Assembly (NCBI GenBank): GCA_964587105.1
Contig: CAZPKG010000006.1
Location: forward strand, 124,001 to 188,000
Source: JABWCQ01 sp964587105
GTDB lineage: Bacteria > Electryoneota > RPQS01
DNA length: 64,000 nucleotides
Direction of reading: 5' to 3'
The position numbers and the translations under genes are program-made. Below, in pieces: positions 1 through 8,999 of this stretch; within the stretch, counting starts at the first letter, position 1, and every line of letters starts with the position of its first letter. The notes below the pieces were generated by a model. The model did not search any database. It was not told where the DNA came from and saw only the letters and a list, made by a program, of their open reading frames with translations.

Positions 1-1917
1 ATCTCCGGCGGCCCAAATCAGGTCGCCGATTCTTTGCGGGCCAAACATTGAATAGAAGGTGAAGAATGGAATCATGTTGAGGCCATGATTCGCGTAGGCC
101 GTCCCCGCCGCGATGAAGCTTGACATCGAGCCTGCTTCGGTGATGCCCTCTTCCAAAATCTGCCCGTCCGTTGCTTCTTTATAATAGAGAAGCGACGCTC
201 TGTCCACCGGCTCGTAGTTCTGGCCGATGCTCGAATAGATACCGACCTGACGGAACAACGCTTCCATACCGAACGTGCGGGCTTCGTCGGGGACAATCGG
301 CACCACGAGCTTGCCCCAATTTTCGTCCTTCAGGAGCTTCGCCAAAATCCTGACGAACACCATCGTCGTGCTCAACTCGCGATCGCCTGAAGATTCGGCA
401 AACTCTTTCCAGAAATCTCCTGCCGGAGGAGCCAGCGGCTTGACTTCCACCACACGCGACGGAACCGGCCCACCGAGTTTTTCGCGCTGCTGCTTGATAT
501 AGACGATTTCCGGACTGTCCTGCGGCGGCTTGTAGAACGGCGTCGCGGCAATCGTCTCGTCGGAAATCGGAATCCCGAAGCGCGTGCGGAAATGTCTCAA
601 CTCGTCGTCGTTCAATTTCTTTTGCTGGTGCGTGATATTGCGGCCTTCACCCGCTTCGCCCAAGCCATAACCCTTGATGGTCTTAGCCAAAATCACCGTC
701 GGTTGACCCTTGTGCTCGACCGCGGCTTTGTAAGCGGCATAGACTTTTTCCGGATCGTGACCACCCCGGCGCATTCTCGAAAGCTGCTCATCACTCAGAT
801 GATCCACCAGCGCGCGCACCTCGGGGTCTTTGCCGAAGAAGTGCTCGCGGATGTAACCACCAGACTCAACCGTGTATTTTTGGAAATCACCGTCGAGCGC
901 CTCGCCCATCCGCTTGACGAGTTTGCCGGTCTTATCTTCAGCGAGAATGTAATCCCAGTCATTACCCCAAATGAGCTTGATCACGTTCCAGCCCGCGCCT
1001 CGGAAGATCGTTTCGAGTTCCTGAATGATCTTGCCGTTGCCGCGCACGGGGCCGTCGAGCCTTTGGAGGTTACAGTTCACGACGAAGATCAGATTGTCGA
1101 GCTTCTCTCTTCCCGCCAAACCAATCGCGCCGAGTGCTTCTGGCTCGTCCGTTTCACCGTCACCCAAGAACGCCCAGACGTGCGAATCCTGATGTGGTTT
1201 CAGCTTGCGGTTTTCGAGATACCTATTGAAACGCGCCTGATAGATGGCCGTGATGGGTCCGAGTCCCATCGACACCGTGGGGAATTGCCAGAAGTTCGGC
1301 ATAAGCCATGGATGCGGATAGGAACTCAAACCACCTTCTGGCCGCAACTCATGCCGGAAGTTGCGGAGTTGCTCAATGGAGATTCTGCCTTCCAAAAACG
1401 CGCGCGCATAGATTCCCGGTGACGCATGGCCCTGAAAGTAGATCATGTCGGCGCCTTCGGGGTGATTGTGCCCCCGGAAGAAGTGGTTAAAGCCGATCTC
1501 AAATAGAGTAGCAACAGATGCATACGTCGAAATGTGGCCGCCGATTCCCTCTTCGGCACGGTTCGCGCGCACGACCATCGCCATCGCATTCCAACGGATG
1601 ATACTCTTGATGCGGCGCTCGATTTCGCGGCTGCCGGGGAAGGCGGGCTGCTTGTCGGCGGGAATCGTGTTCACATAGGGAGTCGTCAGCGGAAACGGCA
1701 CGGACACGCCTTGCTTTTGCGCGTGAATTTGGAGCCATTGTAACAGCGCCTGCACTCTCTCGGGGCCGCCTTGCTGGAACTCGTAGTCGAGCGACTCAAT
1801 CCACTCCTGGATCTCGATATCCTCCGGTAGGGCTTGGCCGCGATATGGGTTATAGGCCGAGCTTTCATGGATATTCTCCAGTGAAAGTTTTTCGTCAGCC
1901 TGTGTAGAAATACTCAT
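1..1917 (-). CDS. aceE: Pyruvate dehydrogenase E1 component, homodimeric type (3' end beyond window)
   Basis: Thiamine-diphosphate enzyme that decarboxylates pyruvate and acetylates the lipoyl group of E2 in the cytoplasmic pyruvate dehydrogenase complex. The open frame runs from an ATG at 1917 to the left edge, 639 codons of about 890 usual for the family. Seen: RWNAMAMVVRANR and GGHISTYASVATLFEIGFNH near residues 95-140, FQGHASPGIYARAFLEGR after it, the thiamine-diphosphate signature GDGETDEPEAL near residue 250 followed by DNLIFVVNCNLQRLDGPV, and QRIGDLIWAAGD at the window edge. AAAGGAC lies 7 bases before the ATG. This single-chain E1 is distinct from the two-subunit PdhA/PdhB type. No E2 or E3 gene is visible. 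The missing end is due to the window only. Confidence 0.97.
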   Translation of the reverse strand, partial: MSISTQADEKLSLENIHESSAYNPYRGQALPEDIEIQEWIESLDYEFQQGGPERVQALLQWLQIHAQKQGVSVPFPLTTPYVNTIPADKQPAFPGSREIERRIKSIIRWNAMAMVVRANRAEEGIGGHISTYASVATLFEIGFNHFFRGHNHPEGADMIYFQGHASPGIYARAFLEGRISIEQLRNFRHELRPEGGLSSYPHPWLMPNFWQFPTVSMGLGPITAIYQARFNRYLENRKLKPHQDSHVWAFLGDGETDEPEALGAIGLAGREKLDNLIFVVNCNLQRLDGPVRGNGKIIQELETIFRGAGWNVIKLIWGNDWDYILAEDKTGKLVKRMGEALDGDFQKYTVESGGYIREHFFGKDPEVRALVDHLSDEQLSRMRRGGHDPEKVYAAYKAAVEHKGQPTVILAKTIKGYGLGEAGEGRNITHQQKKLNDDELRHFRTRFGIPISDETIAATPFYKPPQDSPEIVYIKQQREKLGGPVPSRVVEVKPLAPPAGDFWKEFAESSGDRELSTTMVFVRILAKLLKDENWGKLVVPIVPDEARTFGMEALFRQVGIYSSIGQNYEPVDRASLLYYKEATDGQILEEGITEAGSMSSFIAAGTAYANHGLNMIPFFTFYSMFGPQRIGDLIWAAGD

Positions 1918-2042
1918 TTAGGGGTCCTTTCCCAGTCTGTTTTGCCCCGTTTTCGGTCTCGCCGTGCGGGGTCGTTCTTGCTTCAATGCAACCTTAAATA
2001 TACCCATTCCGCTCTCGAAACTCAAACCACAAGAAGTGGCAT

Positions 2043-2075
2043 TTCCCCCGGTCCTCCGGGGAACGAAGGGGGGTC
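2043..2075. repeat. Family B GC-rich palindromic repeat, degenerate copy
   Basis: A C-run, short spacer, G-run, then GAACGAAGGGGGGTC. It resembles the better copies at 11240, 25387, 30411, 32959 and 33232. Intergenic. Confidence 0.6.
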
Positions 2076-2117
2076 AAACTCTCAAGCGAAATTACAGGCA
2101 GTATGTCGTCTCGCGTT

Positions 2118-2149
2118 TTCCTATTTCAAATTTCCTATTTCCTATTTGC
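2118..2149. repeat. Family G AT-rich heptad tract
   Basis: Repeated CTATTTC/AAATTTC units with a period of about 7 bases. The same kind of tract is found at 28640, 35416, 39715 and 40215; unlike those, this one does not follow a gene end. Confidence 0.5.
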
Positions 2150-2274
2150 AAAGGAGGCGTTCCTCGGCAATTATTTTCAATCATGCTCCTTCAACTGACC
2201 GAATTTTTCATAGACAAATCGCATATTTTTGCTCAGTGAGCACGGGCTGTTTTGCCCCGTAAACCGATTTGCAG

Positions 2275-2302
2275 CGCGGCGGCACCCGCTGCGGGTGCCC
2301 CG
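2275..2302. repeat. Family A palindromic repeat
   Basis: A 28-base element with core GGCACCCGCTGCGGGTGCC, a near-perfect palindrome. Nearly identical copies lie at 25356, 37035 and 40132, and a compensated variant (CATCCGCTGCGGATG) at 58311. Confidence 0.85.
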
Positions 2303-2537
2303 CAGAGCAGAGGACGCAACTCACTCGCGTTTTTCGCTCAACTTACTCTGTTTCAATTACTTCTCGACTCGAACAACTCGCTTGAAACGCACATTTTCGT
2401 TCCCCGTGCGTAGCCCCTGAGTGCCCCAGAGGGAATTTATCAACACCGCTTCAGTGAGCTCTGCGTGCTCGTCATTGCTCGTTTGCAACTCAAGGGCATA
2501 CTCCTTCGTTCTAATGATAGAGAATGCTCACACCCTC

Positions 2538-2565
2538 TTGACAAAAATCTTAGACTGAGTATATT
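2538..2565 (+). promoter_or_regulatory. Sigma-70-like promoter for the SWIB gene
   Basis: TTGACA at 2538-2543 and TATATT at 2560-2565, separated by 16 bases. The next start codon is at 2763, so the leader would be about 190 bases. Based on match to consensus only. Confidence 0.5.
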
Positions 2566-2762
2566 TGCATGTGTGCTTTCGTGTGCTTCATTGAAAGACA
2601 GGTCGTGCCCTTACGGCACCTTTTCATATAGACGGTATCGGGCTGCCGCACAGCCTGAAATTGCGCTGGGGAAACCGCAGTTCTCAAACTCCCTTTTTCG
2701 GGCAATCAACTGACTGCAAGATAATCCCAACAACTAAAACCATCGAGCAAAGGAGCTCACAC

Positions 2763-3245
2763 ATGGCCACTGCCAAGAAGAAAGCCACCGCCAAGAAGGC
2801 GACCAAGAAGAAAGCTACTGCCAAGAAGGCGACCAAGAAGAAAGCCACTGCCAAGAAGGCCGCTCCGAAGAAGGCCGCTGCCAAGAAGGCGACGAAGAAG
2901 AAAGCTACTGCCAAGAAGGCTCCGGCTAAGAAGGCTGCGCCGAAGAAGGCTGCTGCTAAGAAGGCTCCGGCCAAGAAGGCCGCGAAGCGTAAACCGAATG
3001 CCGCGTTCATGGCTCCGATGCAGCCGTCCGCCGCTCTCGGCGAAGTGATCGGCAACAAGGCGATGCCGCGTACCGACGTCACCAAGAAGATTTGGGACTA
3101 CATCAAGAAGAACGGTCTCCAAGACAAGGCCAATCGTCGCAACATCAACGCCGACGAGAAGCTGATGAAGATCTTCGGCAAGAAGCAAGTTTCGATGTTC
3201 GAAATGACCAAGCTGGTCAGCAAGCACCTCAGCGCCGCCAAGTAG
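2763..3245 (+). CDS. Lysine-rich histone-H1-like protein with C-terminal SWIB domain
   Basis: 160 residues. ATG at 2763 follows AGGAG (2751-2755) by 7 bases; an upstream in-frame extension is unlikely because the leader holds this ribosome site. Residues 2-78 are almost entirely alanine, lysine, threonine and proline in a repeating KKATAKKAT / KKAPAKKAA pattern, like histone H1 tails. Residues of about 85-160 form a SWIB/MDM2-type fold, with ITS-like landmarks MPRTDVTKKIWDYIKKN, LQDKANRRNINADEKL and KKQVSMFEMTKLVSKHL. A nucleoid-associated, DNA-compacting or topology role is inferred; SWIB domains with lysine tails are known from chlamydiae, some FCB bacteria and plants. The gene stands alone, with its own promoter and a strong terminator. 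Tail length could vary by slippage because the DNA is repetitive. Confidence 0.88.
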   Translation: MATAKKKATAKKATKKKATAKKATKKKATAKKAAPKKAAAKKATKKKATAKKAPAKKAAPKKAAAKKAPAKKAAKRKPNAAFMAPMQPSAALGEVIGNKAMPRTDVTKKIWDYIKKNGLQDKANRRNINADEKLMKIFGKKQVSMFEMTKLVSKHLSAAK

Positions 3246-3270
3246 TCTTAGTCCGATAGGATAGATTGAA

Positions 3271-3304
3271 AAGCCCCGCAACTCTCGTTGCGGGGCTTTT
3301 TGTG
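3271..3304 (+). terminator. Intrinsic terminator after the SWIB gene
   Basis: Hairpin AAAGCCCCGCAA-CTC-GTTGCGGGGCTTTTT, with a GC-rich stem and a T-run on the plus strand, 26 bases after the stop codon. Confidence 0.9.
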
Positions 3305-3311
3305 TTGTCTG

Positions 3312-3350
3312 ATCTCCCCCCCAAATCCGTCTGCGGATTTGGGGGGATTA
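3312..3350. repeat. Family B-like palindrome, long-stem variant
   Basis: CTCCCCCCCAAATCCG-TCTG-CGGATTTGGGGGGA, followed by TTAAGGGCGG as in other family B copies. The stem is nearly perfect over about 14 pairs. Confidence 0.65.
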
Positions 3351-3527
3351 AGGGCGGCTTCTGCGCCGTGTAGCGGCAGATCTTGACCTGACGTGCGCAA
3401 CACCCGCTTACGCAAGCAAGAACTACGACGACCATTCACAAGCCCAAAAACATTGCGGCGGCAGAGCCTGTCCTCGTAAGGATGTCTTCACCTGCCCCGC
3501 CTACCGAGAAGTGAAGGTGACGGTTCT

Positions 3528-3563
3528 GTCTCGCCGTTGTGGGTCTCCAGGCCCCCAATGGCG
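3528..3563 (+). repeat. Family E palindromic element, copy 1
   Basis: Contains CGCCGTTGTGGGTCTCCAGG followed by CCCCCAATGGCG, an imperfect palindrome. An inverted copy with only a few mismatches lies almost 50 kb away at 53244-53284. Confidence 0.75.
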
Positions 3564-3619
3564 TGAAAAGAGTACAAATACAACTTGACTTTTCCATCAC
3601 ACTAAAATACCTTGACAAT

Positions 3620-4612
3620 GTGAATCTCAAATTCCTGCATATACTCCTCGTGACACTTGGCACAGTAACGTTTATATTCTTGAGCGCCAAGTTCTGCCGA
3701 ATCGAAACATTTCCGAAAGTAGGCGAAACGGTTCTTGAAGGTGTAACTGAATCGCTCTGGTCTGCGCTTCAAGACTCCATATTGTATCTGCCAACAGGCT
3801 ACAACGGGATTCGAATAGTCGATGTTTCTGACTCCCGCACCCCCAAAGAAATAGGTAAGTTTCCAACCACCGGTTACACACGCCAAGTCGCAATAACTGG
3901 CGACGCATTGTGTGTTGCGGATGACTTCTTGTGCTTCCTTGATGTTTCCAACCCTAAACAGCCCACACTGAAGAGTTGTTTTCAGGGGCCAGAAATAATT
4001 AGATTTGTCGAAACTCGGGGGGATTTTGTTAGGGCAACATGCTCGAATGGCCAGCATCTCTATTTTGAACTGACCGACATTGTGAATCCAAGAGTGTTGA
4101 TTGCTAATGACACAACAAATTGGTATGTTCCCGACTCCGTCGTGGATACAATTTGTACTTGCACCAATGAGGGGCTCGTGATTATCAGGCAAAGCAAATC
4201 ACTGAGACCAGAGGTTTTGGGAAAACTGAAATTTAGATGGGGTTGTGAAGGACTCGCACAGTTCGGTACGGTATGTATTGGACTTAGCTATGGAAGCATG
4301 CAAGTGATAGACATTTCTAAACCTGAGTTTCCAAAGCGAATTGCAGAATACCGAGACCTTAAAAAGTTTGATCCCTTCGAAATCTACTCGTATGGGCGCT
4401 ACGGGCTTGTCTGCACTCATTTGGCTGGCATATTGATCATTGATGTAATAGATCCTCAACGTATCAAAGTCGTTGGCAAGCTCATAGACGGTTTGCAAGT
4501 TGGTGAAGAAAGACTTCTTGTCTACCATCTTTGTGTTGTCGAGGACAGTAGCGTTTACGTAGCGGCAGGCAACCGAATCCTTATTTATGATGTTTCGAAT
4601 TATGCTCAGTGA
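3620..4612 (+). CDS. LVIVD-repeat beta-propeller protein, membrane-anchored or exported
   Basis: 330 residues from a GTG at 3620, chosen because the next residues (NLKFLHILLVTLGTVTFIFL) form an export signal or membrane anchor; the frame is open upstream to 3539. The body has LVIVD-type propeller blades: LYLPTGYNGIRIVDVSD, FLCFLDVSNPKQP, MQVIDISKPEFPKR, GILIIDVIDPQRIK and ILIYDVSN. Such proteins are bacterial surface propellers of unknown substrate. It lacks the C-terminal sorting domain carried by the other surface proteins here. The gene is more AT-rich and uses different codons from its neighbours, suggesting later acquisition. No clear ribosome site is seen, so the start is uncertain. Confidence 0.75.
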   Translation: MNLKFLHILLVTLGTVTFIFLSAKFCRIETFPKVGETVLEGVTESLWSALQDSILYLPTGYNGIRIVDVSDSRTPKEIGKFPTTGYTRQVAITGDALCVADDFLCFLDVSNPKQPTLKSCFQGPEIIRFVETRGDFVRATCSNGQHLYFELTDIVNPRVLIANDTTNWYVPDSVVDTICTCTNEGLVIIRQSKSLRPEVLGKLKFRWGCEGLAQFGTVCIGLSYGSMQVIDISKPEFPKRIAEYRDLKKFDPFEIYSYGRYGLVCTHLAGILIIDVIDPQRIKVVGKLIDGLQVGEERLLVYHLCVVEDSSVYVAAGNRILIYDVSNYAQ

Positions 4613-4868
4613 CTTCCCCCCGCCGGCAACCAAACCCCTTACCCAAACGTTCAAATAGTACTGTTCCCTCCTCTTTCCCCCCTCCGGCCCTCGTGAAAAA
4701 CGGTGCGAGTCGAAAAATCAAATTCATATTTAACAAATACTTCCGTATCGACAATTGTTAGGATTGTACGCAGATTATGGACTTAAAAATTTCTGAACAG
4801 CACGTCAAAAAGGAACGACTTTCGCGGAGATTTCGTATATTTTAGTACAGAATTAACTCGGAACTGCC

Positions 4869-7800
4869 ATGAACCACCGCAATCGCTTTCTCGTACTTCT
4901 CGCACTGCTGCCCACGCTTGCACTTGCCCAATTTGTGTGGCAGGATAACGGCGTAGCCATTCGTCAGGGTGCGCATCTTGGGTGGAACGGTGCGGCGGTC
5001 AGTGCCGGAGATGATGTCGCACTCTTTTATTACGATTGTTTGCGCGACGGCACACGCGATGTTTGGGGCACGCGCATAGCACCCAACGGCTCGCATGTTT
5101 GGGGACAAGACGGCAGACTCGTTGCGGGTGACATTAGTGAACAGCGCGCGCCGGTTGTGGCCGCCTATCCGGATGGCAGCGTGCTTGCGGTATGGGAAGA
5201 TTATTCGGTGGGTAGATTTCGTGATTTGAAAGCGCAGCGTTACAGCGCGAACGGCAACGCGATGTGGACGCCCGAAGGCGGAGTAGTGGTGGTTCAGCAG
5301 GAGCGCGATCAATTTGAAGTGAAGCTCGCCATCAATGATCAGGGCGACGCGTTTATCGTCTTCACCGATGATCGCCGGACAGAAGGAACGGATGCGCGCT
5401 TGAACAGCTACGCGCAAATTCTTACGGCAAACGGTGCGCGAGTCGGTCCGTTGGATGGCATTCAATTGCTAACGCGGCGCGAAGAATACAATCAGCCGCT
5501 CGATGTTGCGTGTGTCGGCAGCGATGCCTATATCCTGAACACGATGCCCGGAACGTCCAACGACTTGGTGATTCAGAAGCTCTCGCCGGACGGCACGATC
5601 GGCTTCCCGAATGATGAAGCGATTGCGACGTATGCGGATTTCGGTACACACCGATTGGCGGCGATACAAAACGGTTTGGCCGTGGCGTGGACATCACGAG
5701 TTACAGATGAACAGCACGGTGACGCGCGGCTGACCTTGCTCGACACAAATCGCAATCCGTTAGCAGGATGGAGCGCGGAAGGATTGCTGGTCGGCACAGG
5801 TTTCAACACCCAAGCCGTGATGAAGCTTACGGAAGCTCCCGACGGCGGCGTTGTGATTGCGATGGCGGATTACGAATTCGATTCGGATTTGTCCACGCTC
5901 ACGCTGTCTAAATATGCGCGCACCGGCGAACTCGTGTGGGGGCCGGTCAACCTCGGAATTGCGGCGCTTCGCACGTCGCCGCTGGATTGGTATTGGGACG
6001 GCGACAACCTCGTCATGGTCAGAACCGAAATCGTGAACTTCACCGAGTACAGCGTGTTCACACAAAAGCTGAATGCGAACGGTGTAAAGCAGTGGGGCGA
6101 AGCGGGTAATTTGGTTTGGCATCGCGATACCAAGAAGATTCGCGCCGAAATCGAGAAACCGACGAACGCCGCCGCGCGCGTTGTGATTGCGCAGGGCCGT
6201 TCGATTGCGCAGCCGGAAAGTCTGTTTGTTGCCTCGCTGAACAGCAACGGTCAGCTTGCCGGAGAAGCGGAGTTTGTCAGCGGTGGTTGGACCTACGACA
6301 GCAACGATCAACGCGCGGCACGCATTGCCGATCAGAAGCTCGCGGTCATTTGGAGCGACAGCCGCACGTCACTAAATCGCGACGTGTACTTCCAATTCAT
6401 AGACGGCAGCGGAGCGTCCTTGTTGGAGCCTGATGGCCGCAAACTTTCACCCGCCGCGAATTTCTCAATCTATGCTCCACCCGCCGTTGTCGCAGATGGG
6501 TTCGGTGGAGCGTATTTGGCTTGGATCGGCGATTCGATGGGACTGGGCAACACATTGCACGTTCATCGCGTCAATGAAGCCGGCAACGAAGTGTGGCAAA
6601 CGCCTGCGACAATTCGCTCGCCCTATGGATTTCACGGACAAACTTACTTGATTCCCGATGGCAACGGCGGCCTGTTCGCAGCCTTCGCACGCTTCAACGA
6701 CGCGTTTGTTGCGCGTATCGGCATAGCGCACATTAACGCGAGCGGTCAACTCAGTTGGGCCGAAGGTTATCACGAATTTCCCGGCGTACCCGGCAACGAT
6801 CTCACGTTGACGACCGCCATCAGCGACGGATCGGGCGGATGTTATTTGTCCGGCATCACGGGCCCGTGGGTGGACACGCGCGCGATTCTGTTCCACATCG
6901 AAGCGGACGGAACATTCGGAGCAGGGTGGAGCAACGAGGGGCGCATTTACGGCGTACCCAACACACGCGGCCGCAACTCGAAATGTCTGTTAGTCGGAAC
7001 GAACGTACTCGTGACCTACGAGCAACCGCAATCAGAATCGGCTTCAACCTATGACGTGCGCGGATTTCTGGTTAGTCCGGACGGAGCAGATTTGTGGGGC
7101 GCGCAGGGCCGCAGGCTGTCTCACGCTGACGGAGCAGTCGTTCGTCATCAACTGAGTTCGGATGGTCAAGGCGGCTTTTTCCTCGGCTATGAAGACTTCC
7201 GCAGCGGCAATCGCACGCACGCGTATGTCGCGCGCTACAACGGCGACGGTCAAGCGATGTGGGACAATCTCGAACGTCGCGTCTGCACATTCGACGGCGA
7301 TCAATATGGCGCAACCTTTACAACCGACGCGAACGGCGGCGTATGGGTCGCGTGGGAAGATCAGCGCAACAGCGATCTCTACACCGAAATCGATCTGTAC
7401 GGCACACATATTGACGGCAACGGCGATTTTGCGAGCATCAACGGGATCAATTGGCCTGCGGAAGGTACGCCGATCTGTGACGTGCCGACCTATCAGCAGG
7501 AGGCGGCGCTGATTCCGTGGGCAAACGGCAGCGTGCTGGCGCTGTGGAAAGATTTGCGTTCAAGCAATCCGGGCCGCTGTTGCGGCGCGGGAGCAGTCGG
7601 CGACCTGTTCAACAACGTATATGCGCAAGTCATCTCGGAAGTCAGTCTTGATGCGGATGATGATTCTGAAATCCTCTATCCAACATCCTTTGTCTTGTCA
7701 TCTTATCCCAATCCGTTTAACCCAAGCACACAACTCGCCTTCACGCTTCCCCAGAATGCCAACGTGACGCTAACTATCTACAACGTGCTTGGACAAGCAA

Positions 7801-7946
7801 CTGAAACTCTGATGGACGCGCCGCTTGTGGCAGGACATTACTCGTTTACTTGGAATGCGGACAACCGCCCAAGCGGAATCTACTTCGCCAAACTCGAAAC
7901 CTCGACCGGCCTGTCAACCGTGCAGAAGTTGACGCTGCTGAAATAG
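4869..7946 (+). CDS. Large secreted protein with Por-type (T9SS) sorting domain
   Basis: 1025 residues. A signal peptide (MNHRNRFLVLLALLPTLALA) precedes repeats of the kind W(G/T).(D/E)G....(V/I)....(E/D)QR.P..A..(P/D)G, for example VWGTRIAPNGSHVWGQDGR and AVWEDYSVGRFRDLKAQRYS, which suggest a beta-propeller of PQQ/Kelch-like blades. The last 80 residues are a type A sorting domain: SSYPNPFNPSTQLAFTLP, then NVLGQA, PSGIYFAKLE and a KLTLLK end. In FCB bacteria such domains direct export through the type IX secretion system and attachment to the cell surface. Alone in its transcription unit, with a terminator 22 bases after the stop. Ligand unknown. Confidence 0.9.
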   Translation: MNHRNRFLVLLALLPTLALAQFVWQDNGVAIRQGAHLGWNGAAVSAGDDVALFYYDCLRDGTRDVWGTRIAPNGSHVWGQDGRLVAGDISEQRAPVVAAYPDGSVLAVWEDYSVGRFRDLKAQRYSANGNAMWTPEGGVVVVQQERDQFEVKLAINDQGDAFIVFTDDRRTEGTDARLNSYAQILTANGARVGPLDGIQLLTRREEYNQPLDVACVGSDAYILNTMPGTSNDLVIQKLSPDGTIGFPNDEAIATYADFGTHRLAAIQNGLAVAWTSRVTDEQHGDARLTLLDTNRNPLAGWSAEGLLVGTGFNTQAVMKLTEAPDGGVVIAMADYEFDSDLSTLTLSKYARTGELVWGPVNLGIAALRTSPLDWYWDGDNLVMVRTEIVNFTEYSVFTQKLNANGVKQWGEAGNLVWHRDTKKIRAEIEKPTNAAARVVIAQGRSIAQPESLFVASLNSNGQLAGEAEFVSGGWTYDSNDQRAARIADQKLAVIWSDSRTSLNRDVYFQFIDGSGASLLEPDGRKLSPAANFSIYAPPAVVADGFGGAYLAWIGDSMGLGNTLHVHRVNEAGNEVWQTPATIRSPYGFHGQTYLIPDGNGGLFAAFARFNDAFVARIGIAHINASGQLSWAEGYHEFPGVPGNDLTLTTAISDGSGGCYLSGITGPWVDTRAILFHIEADGTFGAGWSNEGRIYGVPNTRGRNSKCLLVGTNVLVTYEQPQSESASTYDVRGFLVSPDGADLWGAQGRRLSHADGAVVRHQLSSDGQGGFFLGYEDFRSGNRTHAYVARYNGDGQAMWDNLERRVCTFDGDQYGATFTTDANGGVWVAWEDQRNSDLYTEIDLYGTHIDGNGDFASINGINWPAEGTPICDVPTYQQEAALIPWANGSVLALWKDLRSSNPGRCCGAGAVGDLFNNVYAQVISEVSLDADDDSEILYPTSFVLSSYPNPFNPSTQLAFTLPQNANVTLTIYNVLGQATETLMDAPLVAGHYSFTWNADNRPSGIYFAKLETSTGLSTVQKLTLLK

Positions 7947-7968
7947 CTTGTGTCAATATCACAAATGT

Positions 7969-8001
7969 AAAGCGGGGCGGCCAAATGGTCGCCCCGCTTT
8001 G
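7969..8001. terminator. Bidirectional intrinsic terminator
   Basis: AAAGCGGGGCGGCCA-AAT-GGTCGCCCCGCTTT lies between convergent genes ending at 7946 (+) and 8022 (-). The stem is about 13 pairs, with A/T flanks on both sides. Confidence 0.85.
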
Positions 8002-8021
8002 CGAAAACGAAAGTGAATAAT

Positions 8022-8969
8022 CTATTTTACCGACCACTCGCAATCTCTTCCGGAGAATACGACCAAGCGATTGGCTTCATAGCGCATACCGGTTACGTCA
8101 CCTGTTGAGCGGCAGGTTTCGCCGATCTGTGAACCGCTGATAACGTCGTAAGGCGTGAAGGCTGAGCCGCTTTGGGCGATGGCAATCGTGTTGTCCGGTG
8201 ACATCCACACCCGCTCGGCGCTGTTGATGCGTGCGAACACTTCACCACGTTGCACTGCGGTGTCAAAGAATCCAACATTCACAAGCGTCAGCGTTCCCGT
8301 ATTCTCCCACACCCCTGCAATGGTGCAGGTCCTGCCGAAACCATAACCCTTCGACGATACGGCATACTCGCGCGAACCAATTTTCTGGTTGGCCGGCAAG
8401 CCGCCTTTCATATCGCACTCTTGCCCCTTCTCTTTCAGCAAATCATAGAACGAAATGCGGCCCGTGTTGTTGACGACTCCGCAGATGTTGCGGCACTCGA
8501 CGGTTGAATTGAGCGTCTGTAACGCTTCAAACGAGCCGGACTGACGCACAACTTCGATTTCGAGTTCAATTTCCACGGGCTCTTTCATTCCGTAGGCCGA
8601 AGCTTGCAACACGATCGTGTGCGTGCCGCGATGTGCACGACCGAGTTCGGGTTCGACATGGACGGTCACAACTCCCGGCGGGTCGAGAATCACGGGCTTC
8701 ACCGAAACGTTTAACCATTCAGGTGTATCACTCGCGGGAGCGAGTTGCACGGCATATTTTTGTCCGCTCTTCCATGATACGTTGACGGGAAAATCAGCGG
8801 CCATTCCCCACTCGACTTGCATGGAGGGTTGCTGCGCTTCGACGATTAACTCGCTTTTTTGTACGGTGCCGAATCCTTCCGGCGCGGATTTCGGGCCGCT
8901 GCTTTCGGGTCCCTGGCAAGCGCGTGTCAAAGCCGACACGGCAATGATCAGCATAGCAATGGATTTCAT
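8022..8969 (-). CDS. Exported protein of unknown function, possible lipoprotein
   Basis: 315 residues. The N-terminus MKSIAMLIIAVSALTRAC is a short export signal; LTRAC is only a weak lipobox, so lipidation is uncertain. Residues 40-130 look like an all-beta Ig-like domain (QPSMQVEWGMAADFPVNVSW, PGVVTVHVEPELG). The remainder has repeated G-x-tyrosine/cysteine-containing stretches (ECRNICGVVNNTGRISFYDL, GRTCTIAGVWENTGTLTLVN, GETCRSTGDVTGMRY) that resemble propeller blades. Cys pairs suggest disulfides outside the cytoplasm. It lies 30 bases downstream of the serine hydrolase gene, which has the same MKSIA beginning, so the two are probably co-transcribed. Not recognised as a named family. Confidence 0.7.
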   Translation of the reverse strand: MKSIAMLIIAVSALTRACQGPESSGPKSAPEGFGTVQKSELIVEAQQPSMQVEWGMAADFPVNVSWKSGQKYAVQLAPASDTPEWLNVSVKPVILDPPGVVTVHVEPELGRAHRGTHTIVLQASAYGMKEPVEIELEIEVVRQSGSFEALQTLNSTVECRNICGVVNNTGRISFYDLLKEKGQECDMKGGLPANQKIGSREYAVSSKGYGFGRTCTIAGVWENTGTLTLVNVGFFDTAVQRGEVFARINSAERVWMSPDNTIAIAQSGSAFTPYDVISGSQIGETCRSTGDVTGMRYEANRLVVFSGRDCEWSVK

Positions 8970-8999
8970 GATGTGCTCTCTCTATTTGATGTGATGAAA

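Larger units (their letters stand above)
1918..2762. other. 845-base non-coding stretch between aceE and the SWIB gene
   Basis: No convincing gene: frames here are short and lack family motifs or ribosome sites. It holds a degenerate family B palindrome (2043-2075), an AT-rich heptad tract (2118-2149), a family A palindrome (2275-2302) and a sigma-70-like promoter (2538-2565) for the SWIB gene. The phrase TTTTGCCCCGT occurs twice (about 1940 and 2249). Confidence 0.7.
3305..3619. other. Repeat-filled intergenic stretch
   Basis: Between the SWIB terminator and the LVIVD gene. It contains a family B-like palindrome (3312-3350), a second imperfect inverted repeat near 3468-3522 (CCTCGTAAGGATGTCTTCACC with GAAGTGAAGGTGACG) and a family E element (3528-3563). 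No gene seen. Confidence 0.6.

Noticed and set aside
592..1422. Long open frame (276 codons) on the plus strand opposite aceE
   Set aside because: It lies wholly within the aceE coding region in another frame and shows no protein-family motif; GC-rich coding DNA often leaves such shadows.
2757..3281. Minus-strand frames over the SWIB gene with L/G/F repeats
   Set aside because: They are only the complement of the lysine/alanine codon repeats; the plus strand has the ribosome site, promoter, terminator and SWIB motif.
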